DNA of 64,000 nt, from NCBI GenBank assembly GCA_016708345.1, contig JADJFX010000038.1:1-64000 (forward strand). The letters are read 5' to 3'. This document shows positions 53,435-61,632 of this stretch, piece by piece. The notes beneath the pieces are model-generated. The model was not told the origin of the DNA. It searched no databases and saw only the letters and a program-made list of their open reading frames with translations. Position numbers and translations under genes: made by a program. The first letter of the stretch is position 1. Each line of letters starts with the position of its first letter. This DNA comes from Candidatus Rhodoferax bjergmarkensis (lineage in GTDB: Bacteria; Pseudomonadota; Gammaproteobacteria; Burkholderiales; Burkholderiaceae_C).

Positions 53435-55405
53435 TTAGTCGCCTTTGGCCTGGCCGCGAACAAACTCCATCTCGGTTATTTGACCACTCGCAAAATGGAA
53501 AGCCCCCTTGCCGTGCCTGAGGTTGGCTTCATACCCGCCCACATATTTATCCCCGTTGGCATAAAAATGCGTCCCCGGCCCCACCATGGCCCCGTCCTTG
53601 AAAGTGCCCTCAAGACGGTCGCCATTGGGCATCAACATTTTGCCGGGGCCGTTGAAAGCGTTGTTGGAAAAACTGCCTTCGTAGCGCGAACCGTTCGCAA
53701 AATGGTAGATGCCCTGGCCCTGCTTGACACCGCGCTTGTACTCCCCTTCATAGCGGTCACCGCCCGCATGCAGGTACGTGCCCTTGCCTTCAAACACATT
53801 GTTTACAAACGGGCCTTCGTAACGTTCGCCATTGGCAAAACGATAAACGCCATGACCTTGTTTGATGCCGCGAACATAGTCACCGTCATAACGATCACCG
53901 CTGGCATAAATAAAGGCACCCTTGCCGCTGAACAGGTTGTCCGAAAACTCGCCCTCGTAGCGATCCTTGTTGGCAAATAGGTAAACTCCTTTGCCGTGCT
54001 TGGCACCGCGCACATAGTCTCCCTCATAGCGCTCGCCGGAAGCAAACGTCATGACCCCCTTGCCGGAGAAGGCATTGTCCGCGAGCCCTCCCTGGTAAAA
54101 ATCACCATTGGCAAACCGGTATTTCCCCTGACCAGTTCGCACTTCACCCATCACCTCACCGTCATACTTGTCACCATTGGCCAAGGTGTAACTGGCCACC
54201 ACAATGCTGGGGGCAGCCTGCGCAGGCGCGGAGTCTGCGGCGGTTGCACCCGATGCTTCGGACTCTGACGCCGCCACGGGTGTTGGTGACTCCGAAACAG
54301 ATGGCTTAATCGCCTCTTTCGGCACCTCTTTTGGTGCCTCTTTTGCTGCCTCCTCCCGTGTGCTGGCCGCAACCGCAGGGTCAACGGGGGGCGCAGGTCT
54401 GGCCGTGGGCTGCGCTGTCGCCCCCCGCATCTTGAGGCGGGACATATTGGCACGCGCCAAGCCAGCATAACGGCCTGTGGGGTAAACACTCAGGTACGCC
54501 TCGTAGCCTTCCAGGTTGTCCGGTGCTTTGGTATCTTGCCAAAATTGGTCTTCGCGTGTGGCTTCGTAATGTCCGTTAGGTGCAGGCGTGGCGGCGGCCG
54601 AACCCGCCGTGTTGGGCGCGCTGGCGGAGCTTGGTGCAAAAAAGTAAAAATCCCCGGTGTAGTCATTGACGATCAGGGGCCGCTGGTCATGCTCAACGGT
54701 GCGCGCCAGCCGTTCGACCGAGTTTTTAACCTCAATCGCCAAGCCTTCAACACTCAAACCCGGCTTGCGCATGCGCGCCGCGAACTCACGGGTAAAAACG
54801 CCATTCGGGTTGATGTCTCTTTCGTCCAGCGAATCGAGTGCTTTCTGGTTTTTGCCGGCCGAAAAAATCACCATCTGGCCTTTGGCCAGATCGGGCGCAC
54901 TCAGGCCGCGAGAAATTCCGATGGTGCGACCGCGCGAGCGCAGCGGGTTGTCACGGCAGGCATCCACAATGACCAAGCTGAACTGGGGCTTGAGTCTGTC
55001 CAGCTCCTCCAGCAAACCATTCACAGAGTAGGATATTTTCTCGATCTGGGAGGTGGTTTCACCTTCAATATCGGTCGGCAGCAAATAGCTGCCCCGATCG
55101 GTCTGCACGCCGTGGCCGGCATAAAACACGGCCACCGCATCGCCACCCTTGATCTTGTCAAAAAAGCCTTCAAACGCCACCACCGTTTGCTTGAAGGTCA
55201 GATCCCGGTATTTTTTGACTTCGAAACCCGCGGCTTCAAGCTCGCGCGCCATGGTGTCGGCATCATTACCCGCCTTCTCCAGCCGAGTCACTTGCAGGTA
55301 ATTGTCATTGCCGATCACCAAAGCAATGCGTTTTGCATGCGCCGCGCCTGCACCAAGGCCCAGCAAGGTGACACATATCAACAAAAAAAGCTTACGAGCA
55401 CTCAT
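53435..55405 (-). CDS. exported caspase-like (peptidase C14) protein with MORN repeats
   Basis: A 656-residue protein. Signal peptide MSARKLFLLICVTLLGLG to residue 24, then a caspase-like domain: KRIALVIGNDNYLQ, catalytic His98 in FYAGHGVQ and Cys150 in VIVDACRDNP. A Pro/Ala-rich linker with EAAKEAPKEVPKEA follows. The C-terminal third is ten regular MORN repeats of 23 residues (such as GERYEGDYVRGAKHGKGVY). Bacterial caspase homologues cleave proteins and some take part in defence or cell death; MORN repeats bind lipids or proteins. The start at 55405 gives a good signal peptide. Confidence 0.9.
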   Translation of the reverse strand: MSARKLFLLICVTLLGLGAGAAHAKRIALVIGNDNYLQVTRLEKAGNDADTMARELEAAGFEVKKYRDLTFKQTVVAFEGFFDKIKGGDAVAVFYAGHGVQTDRGSYLLPTDIEGETTSQIEKISYSVNGLLEELDRLKPQFSLVIVDACRDNPLRSRGRTIGISRGLSAPDLAKGQMVIFSAGKNQKALDSLDERDINPNGVFTREFAARMRKPGLSVEGLAIEVKNSVERLARTVEHDQRPLIVNDYTGDFYFFAPSSASAPNTAGSAAATPAPNGHYEATREDQFWQDTKAPDNLEGYEAYLSVYPTGRYAGLARANMSRLKMRGATAQPTARPAPPVDPAVAASTREEAAKEAPKEVPKEAIKPSVSESPTPVAASESEASGATAADSAPAQAAPSIVVASYTLANGDKYDGEVMGEVRTGQGKYRFANGDFYQGGLADNAFSGKGVMTFASGERYEGDYVRGAKHGKGVYLFANKDRYEGEFSDNLFSGKGAFIYASGDRYDGDYVRGIKQGHGVYRFANGERYEGPFVNNVFEGKGTYLHAGGDRYEGEYKRGVKQGQGIYHFANGSRYEGSFSNNAFNGPGKMLMPNGDRLEGTFKDGAMVGPGTHFYANGDKYVGGYEANLRHGKGAFHFASGQITEMEFVRGQAKGD

Positions 55406-55531
55406 ACAGCCATGTACCCAAGCATTATCTTGACCATATGTAAAAAGATGTAATTTTACCGCATGCTTGTTTCGGCAGCTTGCCCAAGGCACTCCCTGGC
55501 CACTCCCGTCCATACAACCATCCACCGCGCA

Positions 55532-55585
55532 CGCTACAAATAATGTAGCTGCTTACGCAGTAATAAAAGTGCTGCAGCTCAGAAT
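55532..55585 (+). repeat. dispersed palindromic repeat family A
   Basis: CGCTACAAATAATGTAGCTGC, then TTACGCAGTAATAAAAGTGCTGC. A diverged copy whose right half of the hairpin is altered. Confidence 0.6.
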
Positions 55586-55704
55586 CATCAAAACATCGCA
55601 CATCGAAACCAGTGATCCGCAATGAGTTTCGAAGCTACACAAGCTTGCCCCCAACAACTGCAGTTGTTTTGGGAGGGCAAAGAAAAAACTTACGCCAGGT
55701 CGGT

Positions 55705-55732
55705 TTGACTTTTTGCTTATTGTCAATACACT
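55705..55732 (+). promoter_or_regulatory. promoter of the RelB/ParE operon
   Basis: TTGACT (55705-55710), 16-base spacer, TACACT (55727-55732), 36 bases before the antitoxin start. The antitoxin probably binds here to repress its own operon, as in other type II modules. Confidence 0.6.
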
Positions 55733-55768
55733 GGCACTACAAACACATCATTTTCCAGGGATACTTTT

Positions 55769-56116
55769 ATGGCACAAGACGCGGATGCAACGGTCCAGTT
55801 CAGGATGAATTCCACCATCAAGGATGGTGCTTTTGCTGTGCTGCGTGAGATGGGCATCAGCCCATCGGAGGCGATGCGCGTCTTCATCACACAGGTCTAC
55901 AGAACCCGCACGCTCCCGCTGGTGATTGCCGCTGACGCGCAAGACTCAGACCCTGTGCCCGAAGCGGGCTACAACGAGTGGCTGCGCGCGCGTCTTCAAA
56001 AAACCATCCTAGCGCTGGACAGCGGAGAAATGAAGAGCTATTCGAGTGAGACCGCAAAGGCCGTGCTGCATGCCCGTCTTGAGGCACGTCGCAGCAAAAT
56101 GAATTTGCCTGTGTAA
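55769..56116 (+). CDS. RelB/DinJ-family antitoxin
   Basis: A 115-residue protein with an N-terminal ribbon-helix-helix (TVQFRMNSTIKDGAFAVLRE, MGISPSEAMRVFITQVYR) typical of RelB/DinJ antitoxins, and a charged C-terminal part (LQKTILALDSGEMKSYSSET) that would wrap the toxin. It is followed 13 bases later by a ParE-like toxin gene, so they form a type II toxin-antitoxin operon. Confidence 0.88.
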   Translation: MAQDADATVQFRMNSTIKDGAFAVLREMGISPSEAMRVFITQVYRTRTLPLVIAADAQDSDPVPEAGYNEWLRARLQKTILALDSGEMKSYSSETAKAVLHARLEARRSKMNLPV

Positions 56117-56129
56117 TTCGAGCCCACGC

Positions 56130-56423
56130 ATGGCAATCCAATGGTCTGACTTTGCGCTCCAAAGTCTGGAAGACATCATCATCTGGTACGAAGTGGAAGC
56201 AGACAGGCATGTTGCCGATTCCATCGCGGCAAGAATCTTCACGCAGATTGAAAAAATGGAAACTTTTCCCATGAGCGCGCCGGTGAGCGAGATTTTCCCC
56301 GGCACACGCAAAGTCGCGATCAAAAATCTACCTTGCGTTGCATTCATTCGTCCGATAGAAGACGGCATTTGGGAGGTGGTCGATATTGTTCACACCGCGC
56401 GAAAACTCCCCAAAAGCGAATAA
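56130..56423 (+). CDS. RelE/ParE-family toxin
   Basis: A 97-residue RelE/ParE fold protein: IQWSDFALQSLEDIIIWYEV, IFTQIEKMETFPMSAPVSEI and the C-terminal strands VAFIRPIEDGIWEVVDIVHT. ParE-type members poison gyrase and RelE-type members cut mRNA; the sequence looks nearer to ParE (RKVAIKNLPCVAFIR). It sits directly behind its antitoxin. Confidence 0.85.
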   Translation: MAIQWSDFALQSLEDIIIWYEVEADRHVADSIAARIFTQIEKMETFPMSAPVSEIFPGTRKVAIKNLPCVAFIRPIEDGIWEVVDIVHTARKLPKSE

Positions 56424-56478
56424 ATTGACCCGCAACTGACCGGTCAACCACTACACCGACACCACCGACACCACCGCC

Positions 56479-57822
56479 ATGCCCCCTGCTCAGCCCCTGC
56501 CCCCCCTTCGCACTGACGCCGCCTGGCTCGATGCCCACTGGATGCCGTTCACCGGCAACCGCGACTTCAAAGCGCACCCGCGCATGATGGTGAGTGCCCA
56601 AGGGGTGTACTACACCGACGCCCATGGCAAAAAAGTGTTTGATGGCCTCTCGGGCCTGTGGTGCTGCGGGCTGGGGCATGGGCGGCAGGAAATCACGCAC
56701 GCCGTGTGCCGCCAGATGGCCACGCTGGACTACTCCCCGGCCTTCCAGTTTGGTCACCCTTTGTCGTTTGCGCTGGCCAACAAACTCAAGGAACTCACGC
56801 CTGCCGGGCTCGACTATGTGTTTTTCACCGGCTCGGGCTCGGAGGCCGCCGACACATCCCTCAAGATGGCGCGCGCTTACTGGCGGGCCAGGGGGCTGGC
56901 CAGCAAAACGCTGCTCATCGGGCGCGAAAAGGGCTACCACGGCGTCAACTTTGGCGGCATTTCGGTGGGCGGCATCGCGGGCAACCGCAAGACCTTTGGC
57001 CAGGGCATTGCCGCCGACCACCTGCCCCACACCCAGCCCCCACCGGGCTCCTTTCACCGCGGCATGCCCGAAAAGGGTGCAGAGCTGGCCGACGACCTGC
57101 TGCGCCTGATTGCCCTGCACGATGCCAGCAACATTGCGGCGGTCATCGTCGAGCCCTTTTCCGGCTCGGCCGGGGTGGTGATTCCGCCCGTGGGCTACCT
57201 GCAGCGCCTGCGCGACATCTGCACGGCGAACAACATCCTCCTGATTTTTGACGAGGTGATCACCGGCTTTGGCCGCTGCGGCACCTGGACCGGGGCCCAG
57301 GCTTTTGGCGTGACGCCCGACATCATGAACGTGGCCAAGCAAATCACCAACGGCGCGCAGCCGCTGGGCGCGGTGCTGGCCAGCAAAGCTATTTACGACA
57401 CCTTCATGGCGCAAGGCGGGCCGGACTACATGCTGGAGTTTGCCCACGGCTACACCTACTCTGCCCACCCGGTGGCCTGCGCCGTGGCGCTGGCCACGCT
57501 GGATTTGCTGGAGAAAGAAGCCATGCCGGAGCAGGTGAAGGCTCTGGCACCCTATTTTGAGAACGCCGTGCATGGGCTCAAGGGCGTGCGCCACATCAGC
57601 GACATTCGCAACTTCGGTCTGGCGGCGGGCTTGACCATCGACGCTTTGGCGGGCGAGCCAGCGCGCAGACCTTATGAGATTGCCATGGCCATGCTGGACA
57701 AGGGTTTTTATGTGCGCTACGGGGGCGACACGATTCAGCTGGCACCCCCTTTCATCAGCACCCAGGCAGAGATTGACAGCCTGATCAACGCGCTCGGTGA
57801 GACCATCCACCAGACTTCGTGA
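56479..57822 (+). CDS. omega-amino acid:pyruvate aminotransferase-like protein
   Basis: A 447-residue class III aminotransferase. Blocks are HWMPFTGNRDFKAHPRMM, VFFTGSGSEAADTSLKMARA, LIFDEVITGFGRCGTW and the PLP lysine in MNVAKQITNGAQPLGAVL. The opening and the ending resemble beta-alanine:pyruvate aminotransferases. It makes malonate or methylmalonate semialdehyde from beta-amino acids, which the downstream dehydrogenase can use. A repeat lies between the two genes. The start is preceded by CACCACCGCC, without a strong ribosome site. Confidence 0.88.
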   Translation: MPPAQPLPPLRTDAAWLDAHWMPFTGNRDFKAHPRMMVSAQGVYYTDAHGKKVFDGLSGLWCCGLGHGRQEITHAVCRQMATLDYSPAFQFGHPLSFALANKLKELTPAGLDYVFFTGSGSEAADTSLKMARAYWRARGLASKTLLIGREKGYHGVNFGGISVGGIAGNRKTFGQGIAADHLPHTQPPPGSFHRGMPEKGAELADDLLRLIALHDASNIAAVIVEPFSGSAGVVIPPVGYLQRLRDICTANNILLIFDEVITGFGRCGTWTGAQAFGVTPDIMNVAKQITNGAQPLGAVLASKAIYDTFMAQGGPDYMLEFAHGYTYSAHPVACAVALATLDLLEKEAMPEQVKALAPYFENAVHGLKGVRHISDIRNFGLAAGLTIDALAGEPARRPYEIAMAMLDKGFYVRYGGDTIQLAPPFISTQAEIDSLINALGETIHQTS

Positions 57823-57830
57823 GCCCTTTT

Positions 57831-57895
57831 TACTATTGTTTTGATAGCTGCTTGCGAAGTATCTACGTGCGGTAGAGCCTTTTTTTATCTAAATT
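57831..57895 (+). repeat. dispersed palindromic repeat family A
   Basis: TACTATTGTTTTGATAGCTGC, then TTGCGAAGTATCTACGTGCGG, TAGAGCCTTTTTTTATCT and AAATTTTGACACC. It starts nine bases after the aminotransferase stop. Its tail is closest to the copy at 26969-27032. Confidence 0.85.
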
Positions 57896-57913
57896 TTGAC
57901 ACCTCTTTCAGCC

Positions 57914-59428
57914 ATGACCACTGCCACCGCGCTCCCCCACATTGCCCACCTGATAAACGGCCAGAGCGCCCAAGGCGGTACACGCTCCCAGGACGTCTTC
58001 AACCCCGCCACCGGCCAAGCCCAAAAGCGTGTATTGCTGGCTGACAAGCCCACCACGGCGCAGGCCATCACAAACGCCCAAGCCGCCTTCCCGGCGTGGC
58101 GGGCAACGCCGCCGCTCAAACGGGCACGGGTGATGAGCCAGCTCAAGGTTTTGCTGGAACAGCACGCCGAAGAACTCTGCGCCCTCATCACTTCTGAGCA
58201 CGGCAAGGTGCTGCCCGACGCGCTGGGCGAGCTGCAGCGCGGCATTGAGAATGTGGAGTACGCAAGTTATTGCCCCGAGCTGCTCAAGGGCGAGCACAGC
58301 AAAAACGTCGGCCCGGCCATTGACTCTTGGAGCGAATTCCAGCCGCTGGGCGTTTGTGCTGGCATCACGCCCTTCAACTTTCCGGCCATGGTGCCGCTGT
58401 GGATGTGGCCGATGGCGGTGGCCTGCGGCAACACCTTTGTGCTCAAACCGTCCGAGCGCGACCCTTCCAGCACGCTGCGCATTGCCGAGTTGGCGTTAGA
58501 GGCGGGCCTGCCGCCGGGCGTGCTCAACGTGGTCCATGGCGACAAGGAGGCTGTGGACACACTGCTGCTCGATGCGCGCGTCAAAGCCATCAGCTTCGTC
58601 GGCTCCACCCCGGTTGCTGAACACATCTACTCAACAGGCTGCGCCAACGGCAAACGCGTGCAAGCCCTGGGCGGTGCCAAAAACCACGCGGTGGTGATGC
58701 CCGATGCCGATGTAACCAATGCCGTGAGCGCCCTGATGGGGGCGGCTTTTGGCTCCTGTGGTGAGCGCTGCATGGCGATACCGCTGGTGGTGGCCGTGGG
58801 GGACGCCACCGCCGATGCCGTGATGGCCGGATTAACAGTGGAAATCGCCAAGATGAAGGTCGGCCCCGGCACCACCCCCGGTATGGACATGGGGCCGCTG
58901 GTCACCAAGGCGCATTTGGACAAGGTGAAAGCCTATGTCGATCAGGGTATCAATGACGGTGCCACGCTGGTGGTGGACGGGCGCGCCCTGTCGGTGGCTG
59001 GCTTTGAGGGCGGCTACTTCCTGGGGCCGTGCCTGTTCGACCATGTGAAGCCCGGCATGAAAATTTACCAGGAAGAAATCTTCGGCCCGGTGCTGGGCAT
59101 GGTGCGTGTGCAGACCTTGCAAGAAGCCATGGACTTGATCGACGCCCACGCGTACGGCAACGGAACCTGCATCTTTACCCGTGACGGTGAAGCGGCCAGG
59201 TACTTCACCGACAACATCCAGGTCGGCATGGTGGGGGTGAACGTGGCGCTGCCGGTGCCCGTGGCCTGCCACTCGTTTGGCGGCTGGAAGCGTTCACTGT
59301 TTGGCGATTTGTCAGCCTACGGCCCGGACGCCGTGCGCTTTTACACCCAGCGCAAGACCATTACCCAGCGCTGGAGCGCCAGCAGCGCGCGCGAGGGTGC
59401 GGTGTTCAGCTTTCCGAGCAGCCGCTAA
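57914..59428 (+). CDS. mmsA: CoA-acylating methylmalonate-semialdehyde dehydrogenase
   Basis: A 504-residue aldehyde dehydrogenase starting at 57914 (MTTATALPHIAHLINGQSAQ). Typical MMSDH blocks are GVCAGITPFNFPAMVPLWMW, KNHAVVMPDADV and the catalytic cysteine in GSCGERCMAIPLVVAVGDA, with EEIFGPVLGMVRV after. It converts methylmalonate or malonate semialdehyde and CoA to propionyl- or acetyl-CoA, with loss of carbon dioxide. It fits the preceding aminotransferase in valine or beta-alanine breakdown. Confidence 0.93.
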   Translation: MTTATALPHIAHLINGQSAQGGTRSQDVFNPATGQAQKRVLLADKPTTAQAITNAQAAFPAWRATPPLKRARVMSQLKVLLEQHAEELCALITSEHGKVLPDALGELQRGIENVEYASYCPELLKGEHSKNVGPAIDSWSEFQPLGVCAGITPFNFPAMVPLWMWPMAVACGNTFVLKPSERDPSSTLRIAELALEAGLPPGVLNVVHGDKEAVDTLLLDARVKAISFVGSTPVAEHIYSTGCANGKRVQALGGAKNHAVVMPDADVTNAVSALMGAAFGSCGERCMAIPLVVAVGDATADAVMAGLTVEIAKMKVGPGTTPGMDMGPLVTKAHLDKVKAYVDQGINDGATLVVDGRALSVAGFEGGYFLGPCLFDHVKPGMKIYQEEIFGPVLGMVRVQTLQEAMDLIDAHAYGNGTCIFTRDGEAARYFTDNIQVGMVGVNVALPVPVACHSFGGWKRSLFGDLSAYGPDAVRFYTQRKTITQRWSASSAREGAVFSFPSSR

Positions 59429-59480
59429 CTCTGTTTTCAAGCAAAATCAAGGCTGATTCCCACACTCTGAACCTCAAAAC

Positions 59481-59795
59481 ATGACTTTCGCCGACAACCT
59501 TCAACAACTCCCCGGCGTCGCCCACTTGTCCGCGCTGGAACTGCTTGACAGCGCAGGCCATGTGGTGGCCACCATTGAAAACAAACCCGGCAAAGCGGGC
59601 TCGCTGGCGGTCTACGCGGCGCTGGCGGCCAAACACGGCAGCCTGAGCGTCGCGGCTGCGCAGGAGGGGCTGACCCTTTTCGCCGAACACACGGCTAACG
59701 CGCGCGCCCACCCCGGCAGCCACCCCAATATCGACCGCCTGCTGGCCGTCATCGCTTCAAACGAGGGCTTGGCCGTCAAGCTGATCCCTGCCTGA
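59481..59795 (+). CDS. DUF2322-family protein
   Basis: A 104-residue cytoplasmic protein (MTFADNLQQLPGVAHLSALE, then VVATIENKPGKAGSLAVYAA and HPNIDRLLAVI), which matches DUF2322 proteins of betaproteobacteria as I remember them. No function is known. It follows mmsA by about 50 bases on the same strand. Confidence 0.75.
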   Translation: MTFADNLQQLPGVAHLSALELLDSAGHVVATIENKPGKAGSLAVYAALAAKHGSLSVAAAQEGLTLFAEHTANARAHPGSHPNIDRLLAVIASNEGLAVKLIPA

Positions 59796-59838
59796 TCGCG
59801 CGGGAGATGAAGATCAAGACACCCACAAGAGGCCAACT

Positions 59839-60156
59839 GTGAACCCGCCATTTCCCTTGAACGCCAAAGTTCGTTTCACGCAAGAGCGTTTGTCCATCCT
59901 GTCGCCCAGGGACAGGAAAAGTCTGGACGGGCGCATCGGTGTGGTGGAAGGCTATTGGAATGGCACCCGAAAGCCAACAGTGAATTTTTCAGCCGACGGT
60001 GCCAGGGTGCAGCTTAGGCTGCTGCGGGTGGACCCGCAACACCTTGAACTGGTTGAAGAAAGCCCCGTTCAGCCAGCCATTGAACCCCAAATCAGCGACG
60101 AATCCGATGCCAACCGAAAGCTTTCCCAAAGCGAGCTGGACGATCTTTTTGGCTGA
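59839..60156 (+). CDS. small protein of unknown function (GTG start)
   Basis: A 105-residue protein from a GTG at 59839, preceded by GAGG at eight bases. The first half (NAKVRFTQERLSILSPRDRK, LDGRIGVVEGYWNGTRKPTV) looks like a small beta-barrel of KOW/SH3 type; the second half is acidic (ESPVQPAIEPQISDESDANR) and ends in a short helix (LSQSELDDLFG), a motif often used to contact a partner protein. I do not recognise a named family. Confidence 0.6.
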   Translation: MNPPFPLNAKVRFTQERLSILSPRDRKSLDGRIGVVEGYWNGTRKPTVNFSADGARVQLRLLRVDPQHLELVEESPVQPAIEPQISDESDANRKLSQSELDDLFG

Positions 60157-60242
60157 GTTCAACCCCTTTGCAACCCCTTTGCAACCCTTGCTAACACCTG
60201 CTGCCTGTTAGGTCACTCCACCCACCCTTCAGAAAGCCACTC

Positions 60243-60920
60243 ATGAGAAAAACTGTCCGCTTTGTTGGCCGCGCAGCATCCGTCGCTGCCACCGCCGTTT
60301 TGCTGGTCGCTTGCGCCACCACCGCGCCCACCGGCCCCATGGGGTTTTTCATTACCAGCGCCGGGCCGGGCAACGGTGCTGACCTGGGCGGCCTGGCGGG
60401 TGCCGATGCGCACTGCCAGAAGCTGGCATCCACGGCGGGCGCGGGCGCTCGCACCTGGCGCGCTTACCTCAGCACCGGCTGGACCAGCACCACGCCGGTG
60501 GTCAACGCGCGCGATCGCATCGGCAAAGGCCCGTGGTTCAACGCCAAGGGCGTGCAGATCGCCAGTGATGTGGACAACTTGCACAGCGCCAACAACCTGA
60601 CCAAAACAAGCGCACTCGACGAAAAAGGTGAGATGGTCAATGGCCGCGGCGACACGCCCAACAGGCACGATATTCTGACCGGCTCGCGCGCCGATGGCAC
60701 CGCATTCTCGTCCGCCCCCGGCATGCCGGAGATGACCTGCGGTGAATGGAAAAAGAGCGGCGACGGCTCGGCCATGACCGGCCACCACGACCGCATCGGC
60801 CTGGCCACCGATGCTTGGTCCACATCGTGGAACTCCTCGCACAACACGGTGGGCTGCAGCCAGCAGGCGCTGACCAAAACCGGCGGCGCGGGGCTGTTTT
60901 ATTGCTTTGCGGCGGACTGA
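60243..60920 (+). CDS. lipoprotein with a lectin-like extracellular domain
   Basis: A 225-residue exported protein. The signal peptide ends at VLLVACATTAPT, where LVAC fits a lipobox. The mature part (FFITSAGPGNGADLGGLAGA, DAHCQKLASTAGAGARTWRA) resembles proteins related to the collagen XVIII/endostatin or C-type lectin-like fold, with cysteines at CGEW, NTVGCSQ and LFYCFAAD suited to disulfides. The function is unknown. It faces the adhesin fragments that follow on the opposite strand. Confidence 0.65.
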   Translation: MRKTVRFVGRAASVAATAVLLVACATTAPTGPMGFFITSAGPGNGADLGGLAGADAHCQKLASTAGAGARTWRAYLSTGWTSTTPVVNARDRIGKGPWFNAKGVQIASDVDNLHSANNLTKTSALDEKGEMVNGRGDTPNRHDILTGSRADGTAFSSAPGMPEMTCGEWKKSGDGSAMTGHHDRIGLATDAWSTSWNSSHNTVGCSQQALTKTGGAGLFYCFAAD

Positions 60921-60927
60921 TCAGCCG

Positions 60928-61335
60928 GCATGCGCCTGCGCCTGAAGTTGGCATCTGGCGTGTAGCTGAAGCTGCCATCTGCGTTGGCCACCAGCACACC
61001 GTGGGCGGGCTGGGTTTGGATGGCAAATTGCAGCTTTGCACCCGTTTTGTCTGCGTCAGCAGCTAGCAAAGTGATAGCGATTGTGCTGTCTTCCAGCACA
61101 GATACCAGCGGCAATACCGGCCAGATCGACCAGGTAGGTGCGGCTGCCATCCGGGTTGGTGACGTGGGTCAGGCCAATGGTGCTTGCAAGGGATGCGCCG
61201 GTGTGGGCGTTAAGCAGGGCAACCTCAAAAGCATCGTCCGGGCCAGTGGCGGCACCGGCTTCAATGGCGACGCTAACTGGCATTGATGTTGGGCACGTAG
61301 CGTCTGCCCAAAGCTGCGCACAGCGATCAATGACT
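60928..61335 (-). pseudogene. collapsed remnant of a cadherin-like adhesin
   Basis: Minus-strand pieces VSVAIEAGAAT, GPDDAFEVALLNAHTGASLA, HVTNPDGSRTYLVDLAGIAA and then EDSTIAITLLAADADKTGAK with VLVANADGSFSYTPDANF match the adhesin gene at 62501-63988, including near-identical DNA. Segments present there are missing here, so several internal deletions have occurred. The fragment ends in frameshifts. It lies on the other side of the rpn gene from the fuller copy. Confidence 0.75.
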
Positions 61336-61632
61336 GGCAAACACCTGCGTCATGTTTGACGCGTCCAAGCTGCGGTCGAACCAAGCCTCGATCTGCTCGG
61401 CACTGGCTGCATCGATTTGCGCCAGCACCTCGGGTGACAAGGGACCAAAACGGCGCACCAACAAACGGCGCAGCATGTCGGCCTCGGCTTCGAGTTTTCC
61501 TTCAAGCTTTCCTTCAAGCTTTCCCTGCTGCATGCCTTGCTGCATACCTTGCTGCATGCCCTGTTGCATGCCTTGCTGCATACCCTGCTTCAACCACTGC
61601 TGGGTCCAGCTTTCTACGCGTTCGCTGATCAT
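61327..61632 (-). CDS. candidate intragenic product RpnS (in-frame, inside rpn)
   Basis: ATG at 61632 (residue 258, MISERVESWTQQWLKQG) is preceded by GGAGG at 61641-61645 with an eight-base spacer, a near-ideal site in the middle of a gene. Translation from it would give a 101-residue protein holding the repeat tract and the C-terminal helices but no nuclease core. In E. coli Rpn proteins the short form made this way blocks the toxic long form. Here it is inferred from the site only. Confidence 0.6.
   Translation of the reverse strand: MISERVESWTQQWLKQGMQQGMQQGMQQGMQQGMQQGKLEGKLEGKLEAEADMLRRLLVRRFGPLSPEVLAQIDAASAEQIEAWFDRSLDASNMTQVFASH

Larger units (their letters stand above)
55406..55768. 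other. intergenic region with repeat and antitoxin promoter
   Basis: The stretch between the divergent caspase-like and antitoxin genes holds a family A repeat (55532-55585) and the promoter at 55705-55732. I see no further gene. Confidence 0.5.

Noticed and set aside
56344..57810. A 488-codon open frame antisense to the aminotransferase gene
   Set aside because: The plus-strand aminotransferase is clear and complete; the antisense product is His/Gln/Gly-rich noise typical of GC-rich shadows.
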